Below are positions 17,203-25,319 of a stretch of DNA of 64,000 nt, piece after piece; position 1 is the stretch's first letter, and each line of letters starts with the position of its first letter. Location of the stretch: NCBI GenBank assembly GCA_035629075.1, contig DASPIK010000033.1, forward strand, positions 99,880 to 163,879, in the 5' to 3' direction. The notes beneath the pieces are model-generated. The model was given only the letters and a program-made list of their open reading frames with translations. It did no database searches and was not told the origin of the DNA. This DNA is from JAEZPW01 sp035629075 (GTDB lineage: Bacteria; Acidobacteriota; Terriglobia; Terriglobales; Acidobacteriaceae). A program made the translations under genes and the position numbers.

Positions 17203-18612
17203 TCATCCCGCCTTGCGAATGGACACATTGCCGTACTCTGCGTTGATTTGTACCCTTGAACCGCCAGCACCGACCGTCCCCGTTGCCGCGCTGTTTCCGC
17301 GCTCGTTGTTCACGTTGACGTTGGCGAATTCTGAATTGATCTCACCCTTGCGAGCTTTTGCATCTAATTGGAAATTCGCGTTAGAAGGTAGGACAACGTT
17401 CACTTCGCCCCTGCTGTTATCGATCGATATCTGACCGAGCGGCAGTTTGGACGACCGCACATCGATGCTGCCATTTGAGTTCTGGAGCCGCACATCGCCT
17501 GTGACGTCTTCCAAGTCGATGTTCTTTGACCGCGTTATGACACGTACTGGTCCCGTGAGCTGAGTGGCTCGCAGGTCTCCGGACTGTAGGGTCATATCGC
17601 CGTCCAGCTTGGCAAACTGGAGGTCAGTGCGCGGAGACTTGAAGATGACCCCTTTCGCCACCTTCGAGACATTCATGTCGCCGAAGTAGTCACCCGTCAT
17701 CGTTATGGTGCCGGATACTTCCGTAATGGTGGTGTCTTCAACGCGACCATCAACCGCGACGTTGCCATTGACCTTCAAGGCCCGGACTGACCCCTTGGCC
17801 GGACGAAGTGAAACGTCGGCATTGCCCGTGATGTTCTCCAGGCTGACGTCGCCGCCCGAATTGTTCACCTTCACGTTCCCGACTCGATCACGTACGGACA
17901 CGTCTCCGCGGCGTGTCGAAACGTTCACGGCAGCCTTGCTGGGTACAAAGATCTGGAGGTCGCTCTCAACCGGTCGGCTTGCGGCACTAATGTTTGCGTT
18001 CACGGTTATCTCGGTACCTGAAGGCGTTATTGTTGCCTGGGTAGCCTGATCCGTCTTGTTCGCTTCCTCCTGGTTGTCAGCGCGGATCTTCTTGCTGACA
18101 ACGACCTTGATGGTGTTCTGATCCCACGGCACGACGTCTACCGCACCGCGGTCTGACACTACCTTAAGCGTCGAACCGGCAGGGAAGCCTTGCGTCAACT
18201 CTTGCGAGAACGTGTAGGTATTCCCCAGGAATGCGCCAAAGCCGCTTTCGTCGAAGTCGATGTCGCCGTTGATCTCGTTCCAGTTGATCTGGCCGCGCAC
18301 GCGCTCGATACCAGAGGCGGTCAATCCCAGCACGATCAGGAAGACAACCATGACAACGCCACCAGCGCCGATTCCTGAGAATGGCCGGTTCTGGCGTTGC
18401 GCCTGATAATACTCGATCAGCTTCACGGCTCCGTAAAGGATCAGGAATACCGGCCAGTAGTGAGCGAACCAGCGCCACAGAGCGGCCCATGTGATCACAT
18501 GGGCGTTCGCCAGCAGCAGGACAACGCCGATTGCGATCAGGACGACAGCTCCCGCAAATGAGCGCCGTTTCGGAGGCGCCGGTGCTGGTGCATAAGCGGT
18601 CGTATCAGGCAT
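17203..18612 (-). CDS. Membrane protein with LiaF-like segment and DUF4097 beta-helix
   Basis: 469 residues from ATG 18612, which overlaps the end of the upstream gene by 8 bases and has a GGAGGTG ribosome-binding site. The first 120 residues hold hydrophobic segments (AGAVVLIAIGVVLLLANAHV; YWPVFLILYGAVKLI; GGVVMVVFLIVLGLTASGI), similar to the LiaF/DUF5668 transmembrane unit. The rest is a long repeated beta-structure of the DUF4097 putative-adhesin type (GDVSVRDRVGNVKVNNSGGD; VEDTTITEVSGTITMTGDYF; GEINSEFANVNVNNERGN), probably a periplasmic beta-solenoid. It is the last gene of the sigma-factor operon. LiaG in Firmicutes also combines a membrane anchor with DUF4097, so a link to envelope stress is reasonable but inferred. 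Confidence 0.8.
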   Translation of the reverse strand: MPDTTAYAPAPAPPKRRSFAGAVVLIAIGVVLLLANAHVITWAALWRWFAHYWPVFLILYGAVKLIEYYQAQRQNRPFSGIGAGGVVMVVFLIVLGLTASGIERVRGQINWNEINGDIDFDESGFGAFLGNTYTFSQELTQGFPAGSTLKVVSDRGAVDVVPWDQNTIKVVVSKKIRADNQEEANKTDQATQATITPSGTEITVNANISAASRPVESDLQIFVPSKAAVNVSTRRGDVSVRDRVGNVKVNNSGGDVSLENITGNADVSLRPAKGSVRALKVNGNVAVDGRVEDTTITEVSGTITMTGDYFGDMNVSKVAKGVIFKSPRTDLQFAKLDGDMTLQSGDLRATQLTGPVRVITRSKNIDLEDVTGDVRLQNSNGSIDVRSSKLPLGQISIDNSRGEVNVVLPSNANFQLDAKARKGEINSEFANVNVNNERGNSAATGTVGAGGSRVQINAEYGNVSIRKAG

Positions 18613-19516
18613 TGGACACCTCCGTGTTGTGGGAATTGGCTTCGCCTTCGGGCAAGGCCGGACCAGTCGGACCCGTCCCCGTGCTGTCAACGTGTCCCGT
18701 GGTCGGTCCACTTGTCTGCAGAACCTTCACAATGCCGATTACGATCAGCAGCAGCGGCCAGGTCGCTCCGAAGTCCTCGATGCCGAGCGTATTGAGCAGG
18801 AACAGTATGCCGAGCGTCACCAATACGGCTGGACCCATCAGGTTGCGGCAGCGGCAGCGCACGCACGTGCAGCCGGCTTCGCGGCGGAAGAATAGCCATA
18901 CGCCGAGACCGATGAGCACCACGGGCCACCAGTCGTCCACACCGCGGAAGTGAAACCATCCCAAGTTGTTCAGCAGGAAAATGCAACCCAAACCAATAAG
19001 TATCACCGCGCCTATCGGAACACCCGCCGACCAATCCGTCTTCGTTTCCTTAACCCCGAGCATTCTGTTGATCCCTAGCGGGTCGGGCGGCGTCTGGCCG
19101 AGTTGCAAAGCTCTCGCAGTCCTCACAGAATCGACAATCTGATAGAAGTAGAAAAACGCGATCCCGATCCCGAAAAGCGGTTCCAGCCCACGGCCATTCG
19201 AGGTCGCGAAGACCAGGAAGGCGAATGTCAGCATGTAAACCAGACCCTTCCAATACTGGCGGTTGTAAACAGGGCCAATGCCGAACGGGAAGAAAACCGC
19301 TAGTACTCCGGCAAGGCCGGGGCTTGGGGCGAAGCCGGCTGCCGGAGCAGCCGCCACTGGTGCCGCCGCCGGCACGGTGTCTTGCACACGCGCGGCAATG
19401 CAGTCTTCGCAGTAGATGACGCCTCTGACGTCACGCTTGCAGTTCTCGCACAGCGCCTTGCCGCAAGTGCGGCAATACGCCGCTACGGGTACATCTGGAT
19501 GGTTGGCGCAGTTCAT
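18605..19516 (-). CDS. B-box zinc finger membrane protein with LiaF-like segments
   Basis: 303 residues. The N-terminus is a zinc-binding B-box: MNCANHPDVPVAAYCRTC then CENCKRDVRGVIYCEDC, with Cys/His at 3, 6, 14, 17, 22, 25, 36 and 39. After an Ala/Pro-rich linker come several membrane segments (LAGVLAVFFPFGIGPVYNRQ; GLVYMLTFAFLVFATSNG; IGAVILIGLGCIFLLNNLGW; WWPVVLIGLGVWLFF; AVLVTLGILFLLNTLG; LLLIVIGIVKVL), the last four in the paired pattern of LiaF/DUF5668. A cysteine cluster (CTCVRCRCR) lies between segments. Its start overlaps the anti-sigma stop by 4 bases, so translation is coupled. Its function is unknown; it may sense or report membrane state. Confidence 0.78.
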   Translation of the reverse strand: MNCANHPDVPVAAYCRTCGKALCENCKRDVRGVIYCEDCIAARVQDTVPAAAPVAAAPAAGFAPSPGLAGVLAVFFPFGIGPVYNRQYWKGLVYMLTFAFLVFATSNGRGLEPLFGIGIAFFYFYQIVDSVRTARALQLGQTPPDPLGINRMLGVKETKTDWSAGVPIGAVILIGLGCIFLLNNLGWFHFRGVDDWWPVVLIGLGVWLFFRREAGCTCVRCRCRNLMGPAVLVTLGILFLLNTLGIEDFGATWPLLLIVIGIVKVLQTSGPTTGHVDSTGTGPTGPALPEGEANSHNTEVSNA

Positions 19517-20268
19517 GACAATCTCCTCTGCCTGGAGGCCTGGCCGTGCGGAACATCGGTATTCGCAGCGGCCTTCGCCAGGATCTGCCTACCTTCGCTC
19601 CGGCTCAGGTCGGGTTCCTGGTTGGTGACTCCACTCGTCTCGCGATTCTGTTCTTTCTGCTGATCTTTCCCGTCTGTCTTTGGCCCGCTGTTCTGCTTTG
19701 GCGTGGTCGCCTTCTTCAGATCGCGGACTCGCGATTCAATCTCAAGAACGAACCGGATGTTTTCCCAATAGCTGACGATCTTTCCGGTTGTTTCGCCGTA
19801 AGCCGTGACGATCGCGCTTGGCGACAAGTCGATGTAACGGATGTTCTTAACTTTGACTCCGGAGAGGTTCAACAGCATGGTGATTGAAAAGAACGCCATG
19901 CCGAAACCCATTGCGAAGCGCGGCTGCAACACCGTCTGGAAGAACGGAGCCAGTGCAGGCGTTTCTTTCAGCCTCTCCCACCAGGACTTTTCGGGCTTGG
20001 CCGCCTGGGGAATTGGCGAGATCCCAACCGTGGCCCGCAGAATGTTGGTGACCATCTCCGCGGGAGGCTCAACCTCGTCTTCCTTCAGGGCCGAGAGCCA
20101 TGCCAGTCCGGCGTGAACTTCGTTGTACATCGGCGCGCAGCTTTGACATGCTGCGAGGTGAGCCTGGAAGCGCTGCTCGTCGGATTCGCTCAGCAATCCG
20201 TCAAGCTGATCCGACAGGAGCACTTCGAATTCGGCGCATTGCATTCCGAGTTTGGATTCGCCGCTCAT
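19513..20268 (-). CDS. Anti-sigma factor with zinc-finger (ZAS-like) domain
   Basis: 251 residues. The N-terminal anti-sigma domain holds MQCAEFEVLLSDQLDGLL and the HLAACQSC zinc motif (H-x3-C-x2-C) with an earlier Cys at residue 10. A single membrane segment (FAMGFGMAFFSITMLLNLSG) near residue 125 is followed by an outer part and a charged, Lys/Gln-rich tail. It should bind and hold the sigma factor encoded directly upstream at the inner face of the membrane. Its ATG overlaps the sigma stop by one base (TGATG), so the two are translationally coupled, as expected for such pairs. The long polar tail is unusual and may be a regulatory or proteolysis target. Confidence 0.85.
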   Translation of the reverse strand: MSGESKLGMQCAEFEVLLSDQLDGLLSESDEQRFQAHLAACQSCAPMYNEVHAGLAWLSALKEDEVEPPAEMVTNILRATVGISPIPQAAKPEKSWWERLKETPALAPFFQTVLQPRFAMGFGMAFFSITMLLNLSGVKVKNIRYIDLSPSAIVTAYGETTGKIVSYWENIRFVLEIESRVRDLKKATTPKQNSGPKTDGKDQQKEQNRETSGVTNQEPDLSRSEGRQILAKAAANTDVPHGQASRQRRLS

Positions 20269-20936
20269 CAGTTCACCTGTTTATGAGTACGTGCCAGCAG
20301 GCGTGCAAGTTCCGTACGCCCGCGATTTATTCTGGATTTCACCGTCCCCTCGGGGACTTTCAGTACCGTCGCGATCTCGCGGTAATCCATATCCTGCAGG
20401 TCTCGCAGAATTACGGCTTCGCGCAATTCCGGCGAGAGTTTCTGTAAGGCCTGATGGACCATCTGCCTGGTTTCTCGGCTGGCAAGCCTCATGTCCGGAG
20501 TCATTGATGCATCCTGCAGCTGCTCTCCTAACGTGGGACCATCGTCGGCGTCTGTAACGGTTGATTCCAAGGAGTCCGTTGCCCGGTCATGCTTGGTTTT
20601 GCGGAAGTGGTCGACCAGCAGGTTGCGGGTCATGGTCGTCAGCCAAGTCATGAAAGCAGCCTTGGCGGGATCGTAGCTGTCCAATGTGCGGTACATCCGG
20701 ACGAAGACTTCCTGGGTGAGGTCTTCGGCCTGGTCGGGCGAGCCGGTAAAGCGGTAGCAGATGTTGTAGATACGACGATTGTATTGGCGGACCAGTTCTT
20801 CCCAGGCCACGGCATCACCTGCCTTGCAGCGGCGTATAAGTGTCGCTACGGCTTGGAGTTCTTCCAACCGCCACTCCCGTGTGCTCTCCTGCTGGGCCGC
20901 CGGGACTACGGCCTGCGCGATTGCGGACGCAGACAT
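20268..20936 (-). CDS. RNA polymerase ECF sigma factor (RpoE-like)
   Basis: 222 residues. Region 2 is clear: WEELVRQYNRRIYNICYRF, SPDQAEDLTQEVFVRMYR and FMTWLTTMTRNLLVDHFRK. A linker with acidic residues (TVTDADDGPTLGEQLQD) precedes region 4: LSPELREAVILRDLQDMDY then VPEGTVKSRINRGRTEL, a typical -35 recognition helix. The domain set fits an ECF sigma factor released on stress from its membrane anti-sigma, which is encoded next. ATG 20936 is the likely start; a TTG two codons upstream is possible. There is no ribosome-binding site, and an ECF-like promoter ends only about 12 bases before the ATG, so the message may be leaderless. Confidence 0.92.
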   Translation of the reverse strand: MSASAIAQAVVPAAQQESTREWRLEELQAVATLIRRCKAGDAVAWEELVRQYNRRIYNICYRFTGSPDQAEDLTQEVFVRMYRTLDSYDPAKAAFMTWLTTMTRNLLVDHFRKTKHDRATDSLESTVTDADDGPTLGEQLQDASMTPDMRLASRETRQMVHQALQKLSPELREAVILRDLQDMDYREIATVLKVPEGTVKSRINRGRTELARLLARTHKQVN

Positions 20937-20947
20937 GGCCAACAGGA

Positions 20948-20974
20948 GATACGAATGTTAACCCAAGAAAGTTC
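20948..20974 (-). promoter_or_regulatory. Possible ECF-type autoregulatory promoter of the sigma operon
   Basis: On the minus strand TGAACTT (-35 side, GAACTT at 20969-20974) and CGTATC (20948-20953) are spaced 15 bases, the pattern of ECF/sigma-E promoters (AAC at -35, CGT or GTC at -10). Placing it before its own sigma gene fits autoregulation. Confidence 0.4.
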
Positions 20975-21161
20975 AACGATCTTTCGTGCGGCCAAATTCT
21001 AGCAGCAGTATGGGGTTCCGGGCGATTGTGAAGGCGAATACCCGGCGAAGGCGAGCCTCGAGCGAATTAGAGAGTTCAGGATAACCGGGAAATCTCTTTC
21101 CGAGGTATGCACATTTCGGCCTTTCTGTCCCGTGCTCCCGGCTAAAATCGTCCCGGAGCAT

Positions 21162-22736
21162 ATGAAACCTGCGAGCCAGACCGCCCTGGAACCGCTAATG
21201 CCGACGCTGCACCCCGCGCCCTTCAAGCGGCTTCAACTGGTACTCGCAGTTTCGCTGTTGGTGTGTCTGATCGGCATGGGCCTATCGGCAATGTTCCAAG
21301 TGCCGCGACCATACGAAGTTGACTATGAAGAGGGGAACGTCCTGAACGCATGTTTGCGGCTTTTAGAGGGCCAGAACCCGTATCCTCCGCCAGACCAGCT
21401 TCCCTCAGCCCTGAATCCGTACGGGCCGGTGGCGTATGGAATTCTGGCCGCGCCGCTGTCGGCGTCGTCGCCGAGCTTCACACCTGGGCGGATCGTGGTT
21501 TTCGGGTTCAGCATCCTTTCAGCCGTTCTGATCGCACTTACCATCGGCAGAGCAAAAGGGAATTGGAGGGTCGCCCTTCTGTTTGGCCCGCTTTACCTGA
21601 GCTTCCCGGTCGTTCAGGATTGGATGTTCCTGCTGCGCGTCGATTTCATCGGCGTGGCATTCTCCCTGACCGGGTTGTACCTGTTCGCGATTGCCGTCGG
21701 CGACGGTTATTCCAGTTCAGCTAAGCCAGCGCAAGCACGGATCGGTAGATCTCCGACGTATGACATCGCCTGGCTCTGGCCAGTGCCCTTCTTTACGTTG
21801 GCGTTTTTTACGAAAGTGACTTTCATCGCCGCTCCGGTGAGTTGCGTCGTGTATCTGCTCTGGACGAGACGGCTTCGGCGTGCGGCGCTTTTCCTGACGA
21901 CCCTGTCATTGCTGAATATTGCCGTGTTTTTGGGGGTGCAGCGCTGGAGCGATAGCTGGTTCTTCTTCCACAACTTTCGAACTCACCCTGACCCTTATAC
22001 CTTGGCGCACCTTGGCCATATGAGTCGAGGGTTGTTGGCGCAGATTGTTCCATTGCTCCTCGGCGTCGTCTATTCCGTTCGACAGTTCCGTCGCCGAAGA
22101 GCGTCACTGTTCGCCATCTACTTCGTCGTGGCATTCATGGCGTCGCTGACGGCGGGGAAAGAAGGCTCGAGCACAAACCATTATCTTGAGTTGCTTGCAG
22201 CCGCGTGTGTCTGCGCGGGACTGCTCTTTGCTGACGTTCTTCGCGCTATCGGCAGCGACGGTGAACAAAAGATCTCGGCGCGCTCTCAACGGTGGCTTGG
22301 AGCTGCGCTCCTGACTCTTGCGGTATGTGGGGTGGCCGTGTTGCCCCGAAGGGTTATGCCGCAACTCGAGCCACGGCGAGCCGAGTTCGCGGGATGCGAA
22401 GAGTTGTACAGGTATGTGAGGCTGCATACAGGCAGGCGCGTCTTGTCGGAGAACACTGGTGCGGTGTTGCTCGCGGGTAAGCCGGTGGTGGTTTCGAATC
22501 CCTTTGTTTACGGCCAGCTTGCCACGAACGGCGGGGGATCTGATAAACCGCTTCGAGAACTGGTTGACGCCCGCTACTTCGACGTAATTATCCTCGCCGA
22601 TTCGACTGACAACTTTCGCCGCGTCCCCAGCCTCGTATGGTCCCCGCAATTGCTTGCGAGCATCGATCGGCAATATGTGCCCGTTCGGCAGTTCACTTGT
22701 GCTTACGGCGGGGTAGCTTACGAACCGAAACGGTGA
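21162..22736 (+). CDS. GT-C fold integral-membrane glycosyltransferase-like protein
   Basis: 524 residues with about ten hydrophobic segments. After the first one (LVLAVSLLVCLIGMGLSAMF) comes VDYEEGNVLNACLRLLEGQNPYP, an acidic loop motif in the position of the catalytic Asp/Glu of GT-C enzymes (ArnT/PMT class), which transfer sugars from polyprenyl-phosphate donors on the outer side of the membrane. The NPYGP and DWMFLLRVDF segments and the C-terminal soluble domain (LREL to the YEPKR end) fit this group. Donor and acceptor are unknown. ATG 21162 with GGAG upstream is chosen over an in-frame GTG at 21132. It is divergent from the sigma factor gene and stands alone. Confidence 0.7.
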   Translation: MKPASQTALEPLMPTLHPAPFKRLQLVLAVSLLVCLIGMGLSAMFQVPRPYEVDYEEGNVLNACLRLLEGQNPYPPPDQLPSALNPYGPVAYGILAAPLSASSPSFTPGRIVVFGFSILSAVLIALTIGRAKGNWRVALLFGPLYLSFPVVQDWMFLLRVDFIGVAFSLTGLYLFAIAVGDGYSSSAKPAQARIGRSPTYDIAWLWPVPFFTLAFFTKVTFIAAPVSCVVYLLWTRRLRRAALFLTTLSLLNIAVFLGVQRWSDSWFFFHNFRTHPDPYTLAHLGHMSRGLLAQIVPLLLGVVYSVRQFRRRRASLFAIYFVVAFMASLTAGKEGSSTNHYLELLAAACVCAGLLFADVLRAIGSDGEQKISARSQRWLGAALLTLAVCGVAVLPRRVMPQLEPRRAEFAGCEELYRYVRLHTGRRVLSENTGAVLLAGKPVVVSNPFVYGQLATNGGGSDKPLRELVDARYFDVIILADSTDNFRRVPSLVWSPQLLASIDRQYVPVRQFTCAYGGVAYEPKR

Positions 22737-22811
22737 ATGATGAGTCGAAGCTGCCGGAGCGCGATCTGGGTACTTCGGGTTCGGAATACGAGAAAGTGCG
22801 GAGAAATAACA

Positions 22812-22836
22812 AAGGCCGGGTCGCAACCCCGGCCTT
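22812..22836. terminator. Bidirectional terminator between GT-C gene and glgC
   Basis: AAGGCCGGG (22812-22820) pairs with CCCGGCCTT (22828-22836), a perfect 9-bp stem. On the minus strand it is followed by TTTGTTATTT, so it mainly ends glgC transcription. Confidence 0.75.
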
Positions 22837-22868
22837 CATGATGTGGTCGCCAGACCGCTACTCCTTGC

Positions 22869-24119
22869 TCATTCCGAGGTGAAGTAATCTACCGCGACCG
22901 GACTCTCGAATAGTGAGTAGTCTCGGGTAACGACCGTGATTCCCGTGTCGGTGACGAAGTACCGTTGCCGGTCCGTCTCCGTGTCATATCCGATTACGGT
23001 ACCCTCCGGAATGTGCACATCTCGGTCGATGATGGCTTTGCGGATTCGGCAATGCCGGCCGATGTTCACGTGCGAGAACATAATGCACGAATCGACTTCG
23101 GAGTACGAATTGACACGCACGTCGGGGGACAACACACTGTTGCGCACAATGCCGCCCGAGATGACGCACCCGGACGACACCACGGAATCAAAGGCCACAC
23201 CTGTCCTACCCGCCTCCTCGAAAACGAATTTCGCCGGCGGGTACTGCCGCTGGTGAGTGCGGATGGGCCAGTGTTCGTCGTACAGATTGAACACTGGGGA
23301 AACGGCAACCAAGTCCAGGTTAGCCTCGTAATAAGCGTCCAAGGTGCCTACGTCGCGCCAGTAAAGGGCTTCTTTCTTGTTCTCGTCAATGAAATTGAAG
23401 GAGAACACCCGGTAGTCGTCCACCATCTTCGGCAGGATGTCCTTACCGAAGTCATGAGAGGAGGTCGTATCTTCGGCGTCCTTCAGCAGCACCGGAATGA
23501 GTACGTCGGTGTTGAAGATGTACACGCCCATGGAGGCCGAGACCATCCGCGGGTTGTAGGGCGACCTGATGTCGGTGGTATGCGGTTTTTCCTGGAAACC
23601 GGTTACGCGACCTTCACGGTCAACTTCCACTACACCGAAATGGCGAGTCTCACTCGGGTCGACCAGGATTGTTGCGAGGGTTACGTCAGCGCCGGAGTCC
23701 CTGTGCTGCCTGAGCATCAGGTCATAGTTCATCTTGTAAATGTGGTCGCCGGACAGGATGATGACGTAGCGGGGTTGTTCCGCTCCGATCGAGTAGATGT
23801 TCTGGTACACAGCATCCGCTGTTCCCATGTACCAGTTCTCGCTGACCCGTTTCATTGGCGGCAGGATCTCGATGAACTCGCCCAGTTCACGCGCCACGAT
23901 GCTCCAACCTTCACGAATGTGGCGGTTCAGAGACAACGCCTTGTACTGCGTCAGGATGTAAACGCGTCGCAGGTCGGAATTGATGCAGTTGGAAAGCGTG
24001 ATGTCGATAATTCGGTAGATCCCGCCGAACGTAACAGCGGGTTTCGCGCGATCGCGCGTCAGGGGATACAGGCGTTCGCCTGCACCTCCAGCTAGCAGGA
24101 TTCCCAGCGTATCTTTCAT
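22869..24119 (-). CDS. glgC: Glucose-1-phosphate adenylyltransferase
   Basis: 416 residues. It makes ADP-glucose from glucose-1-phosphate and ATP for glycogen or trehalose synthesis. The N-terminal nucleotidyltransferase domain begins MKDTLGILLAGGAGERLYPLT, with RAKPAVTFGGIYRIIDITLS, the NWYMGTADAV motif and the catalytic LSGDHIYKMNY. A C-terminal left-handed beta-helix (VVSSGCVISGGIVRNSVLSP; GRHCRIRKAIIDRDVHIPEG) completes the enzyme. The frame is open 52 codons upstream but without family similarity, so ATG 24119 is the start. The allosteric site cannot be judged by eye. No other glg genes are in the window; it is flanked by a terminator and stands alone. Confidence 0.95.
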   Translation of the reverse strand: MKDTLGILLAGGAGERLYPLTRDRAKPAVTFGGIYRIIDITLSNCINSDLRRVYILTQYKALSLNRHIREGWSIVARELGEFIEILPPMKRVSENWYMGTADAVYQNIYSIGAEQPRYVIILSGDHIYKMNYDLMLRQHRDSGADVTLATILVDPSETRHFGVVEVDREGRVTGFQEKPHTTDIRSPYNPRMVSASMGVYIFNTDVLIPVLLKDAEDTTSSHDFGKDILPKMVDDYRVFSFNFIDENKKEALYWRDVGTLDAYYEANLDLVAVSPVFNLYDEHWPIRTHQRQYPPAKFVFEEAGRTGVAFDSVVSSGCVISGGIVRNSVLSPDVRVNSYSEVDSCIMFSHVNIGRHCRIRKAIIDRDVHIPEGTVIGYDTETDRQRYFVTDTGITVVTRDYSLFESPVAVDYFTSE

Positions 24120-24410
24120 CTCGGTTCCGTAAAGGGAGCTTGGTGCCCGCGTTACGCGCACGGGCAGGCAATCGACTTCGGTTCGATGCTTCGCGGTTGA
24201 AAGGTTGATTTCTATCGGGCTTGCGCGACTCCAGCGCAGCGCGACCAACTGGTGACAGAATTCAACCACCGCCACAGGTGTTTAGAACTACTCGGCCCCT
24301 ACAACTTTGGCCTTCGATACTAGCACAGCCCCAAGGTGTGTGAACTCTTCGCTTACTGGACAACTAAGTTTCAAGTTGTGTTCCGTCAAACTTGTCAGTT
24401 GACACAAGAA

Positions 24411-24431
24411 GAGCGGCCGTTTGGGCCGCTC
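24411..24431 (-). terminator. Terminator of the small gene at 24448-24729
   Basis: GAGCGGCC (24411-24418) pairs with GGCCGCTC (24424-24431). It lies 17 bases past the stop on the minus strand, followed by TTCTTGTGT. Confidence 0.65.
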
Positions 24432-24447
24432 CTGTTCGACTGCTATG

Positions 24448-24729
24448 TCACGCGGCGTCGTCGATCGTGATCCGCAGTGACTTCAGAAACTTCAAATCTT
24501 GCGCGCTAACCTTGAATTCGGGTTCGCTCTTGCCGCCCTTGATCAGCGTTGGCTTAGCCGGGGCGTCTTCACGCTTGTTGAACCCGATCGTTGCTTCCAG
24601 CACGAGAAAAACGTCGTAGCCGCTGCCCTTGATCTTGGAAATCACCTCGGCAATCTGCTCGGAATCGGCCAGTGACTCGTTGATCGCCTCGCCGAGTTCT
24701 TTCATTAATTGTTTCAGGCGCTGGTTCAC
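24448..24729 (-). CDS. Small conserved-looking cytoplasmic protein, unknown function
   Basis: 93 residues from GTG 24729, which has a strong AGGGGG ribosome-binding site; the frame is open 51 codons further upstream, without good start signals. The product starts (M)NQRLKQLMKELGEAINESL, a helical segment, then SEQIAEVISKIKGSGYDVFL and a strand-rich LVLEATIGFNKRE, ending with SAQDLKFLKSLRITIDD. There is no signal peptide or membrane segment. I do not assign a family, though it reads like a widespread small acidobacterial protein. It is divergent from the membrane protein at 24909 and closed by a terminator. Confidence 0.65.
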   Translation of the reverse strand: MNQRLKQLMKELGEAINESLADSEQIAEVISKIKGSGYDVFLVLEATIGFNKREDAPAKPTLIKGGKSEPEFKVSAQDLKFLKSLRITIDDAA

Positions 24730-24908
24730 TAGGCCCCCTGGTGTGGTGAAACGGTACATCCTACGACGCTCGACGCGGGCTGCGGCGGAGCATGTCCTGC
24801 TAGCTTTGATGCCCGCGTCGAGTGCTACGTTTCGTTCTTCCTTAGGGACAACCGTGTGACCTTGTTCATCGCGCCAGTTCACATCATCTGCCCTGCTACA
24901 ATCTACAA

Positions 24909-25247
24909 ATGCCGCCGCTTTCGATGATCGGAGGAGTGCTGGGCCGGCTTGCCGCGGGTAACGGTTCCTCTTCTAAGCTATTGCGTGCCGGTTTGTCTGC
25001 CGCAGCCGTGACGGTTCGGTCTGTTTGGCGCGTGTTGCACCTCCTCTTCCTGGAAGTCACCGGCTTCTTGTTCATCTGTTTCGCGGTAGTCTTCGGCGGT
25101 GTAGCCGTTCGTGAGTATCACGCGTATACACTGCGTACGGTTGGACCAGGGAAGGCAGCGCTGGCTGCCGTTTTCGCCGTGATGTTCCTCTGGTTCGGTG
25201 TCAGTTCCTTCTGGCGCGCCAAACGCAGGCAACGCTCCTCTGTGTAG
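24909..25247 (+). CDS. Small membrane protein, unknown function
   Basis: 112 residues with two clear hydrophobic segments (LFLEVTGFLFICFAVVFGGV; ALAAVFAVMFLWFGVSSFW) joined by REYHAYTLRTVGPGKA, and a basic C-terminal tail (RAKRRQRSS), which suggests the tail is cytoplasmic. The N-terminal 45 residues are Gly/Ser/Ala-rich. No family is recognised and the ribosome-binding site is weak. It is 72 bases upstream of the methylmalonyl-CoA mutase gene on the same strand, but nothing shows they are linked. Confidence 0.6.
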   Translation: MPPLSMIGGVLGRLAAGNGSSSKLLRAGLSAAAVTVRSVWRVLHLLFLEVTGFLFICFAVVFGGVAVREYHAYTLRTVGPGKAALAAVFAVMFLWFGVSSFWRAKRRQRSSV

Positions 25248-25319
25248 CAGGTTTTTGTAACTTCCCCCGAGCCACGAACCGCCCTAAATTAGCGTCAGTG
25301 TTGTGTAAGGATGGTACTC

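Noticed and set aside
22965..24095. 376-codon open frame on the plus strand opposite glgC
   Set aside because: Antisense to a clear glgC; the translation has no family motif and is a by-product of high G+C codon use.
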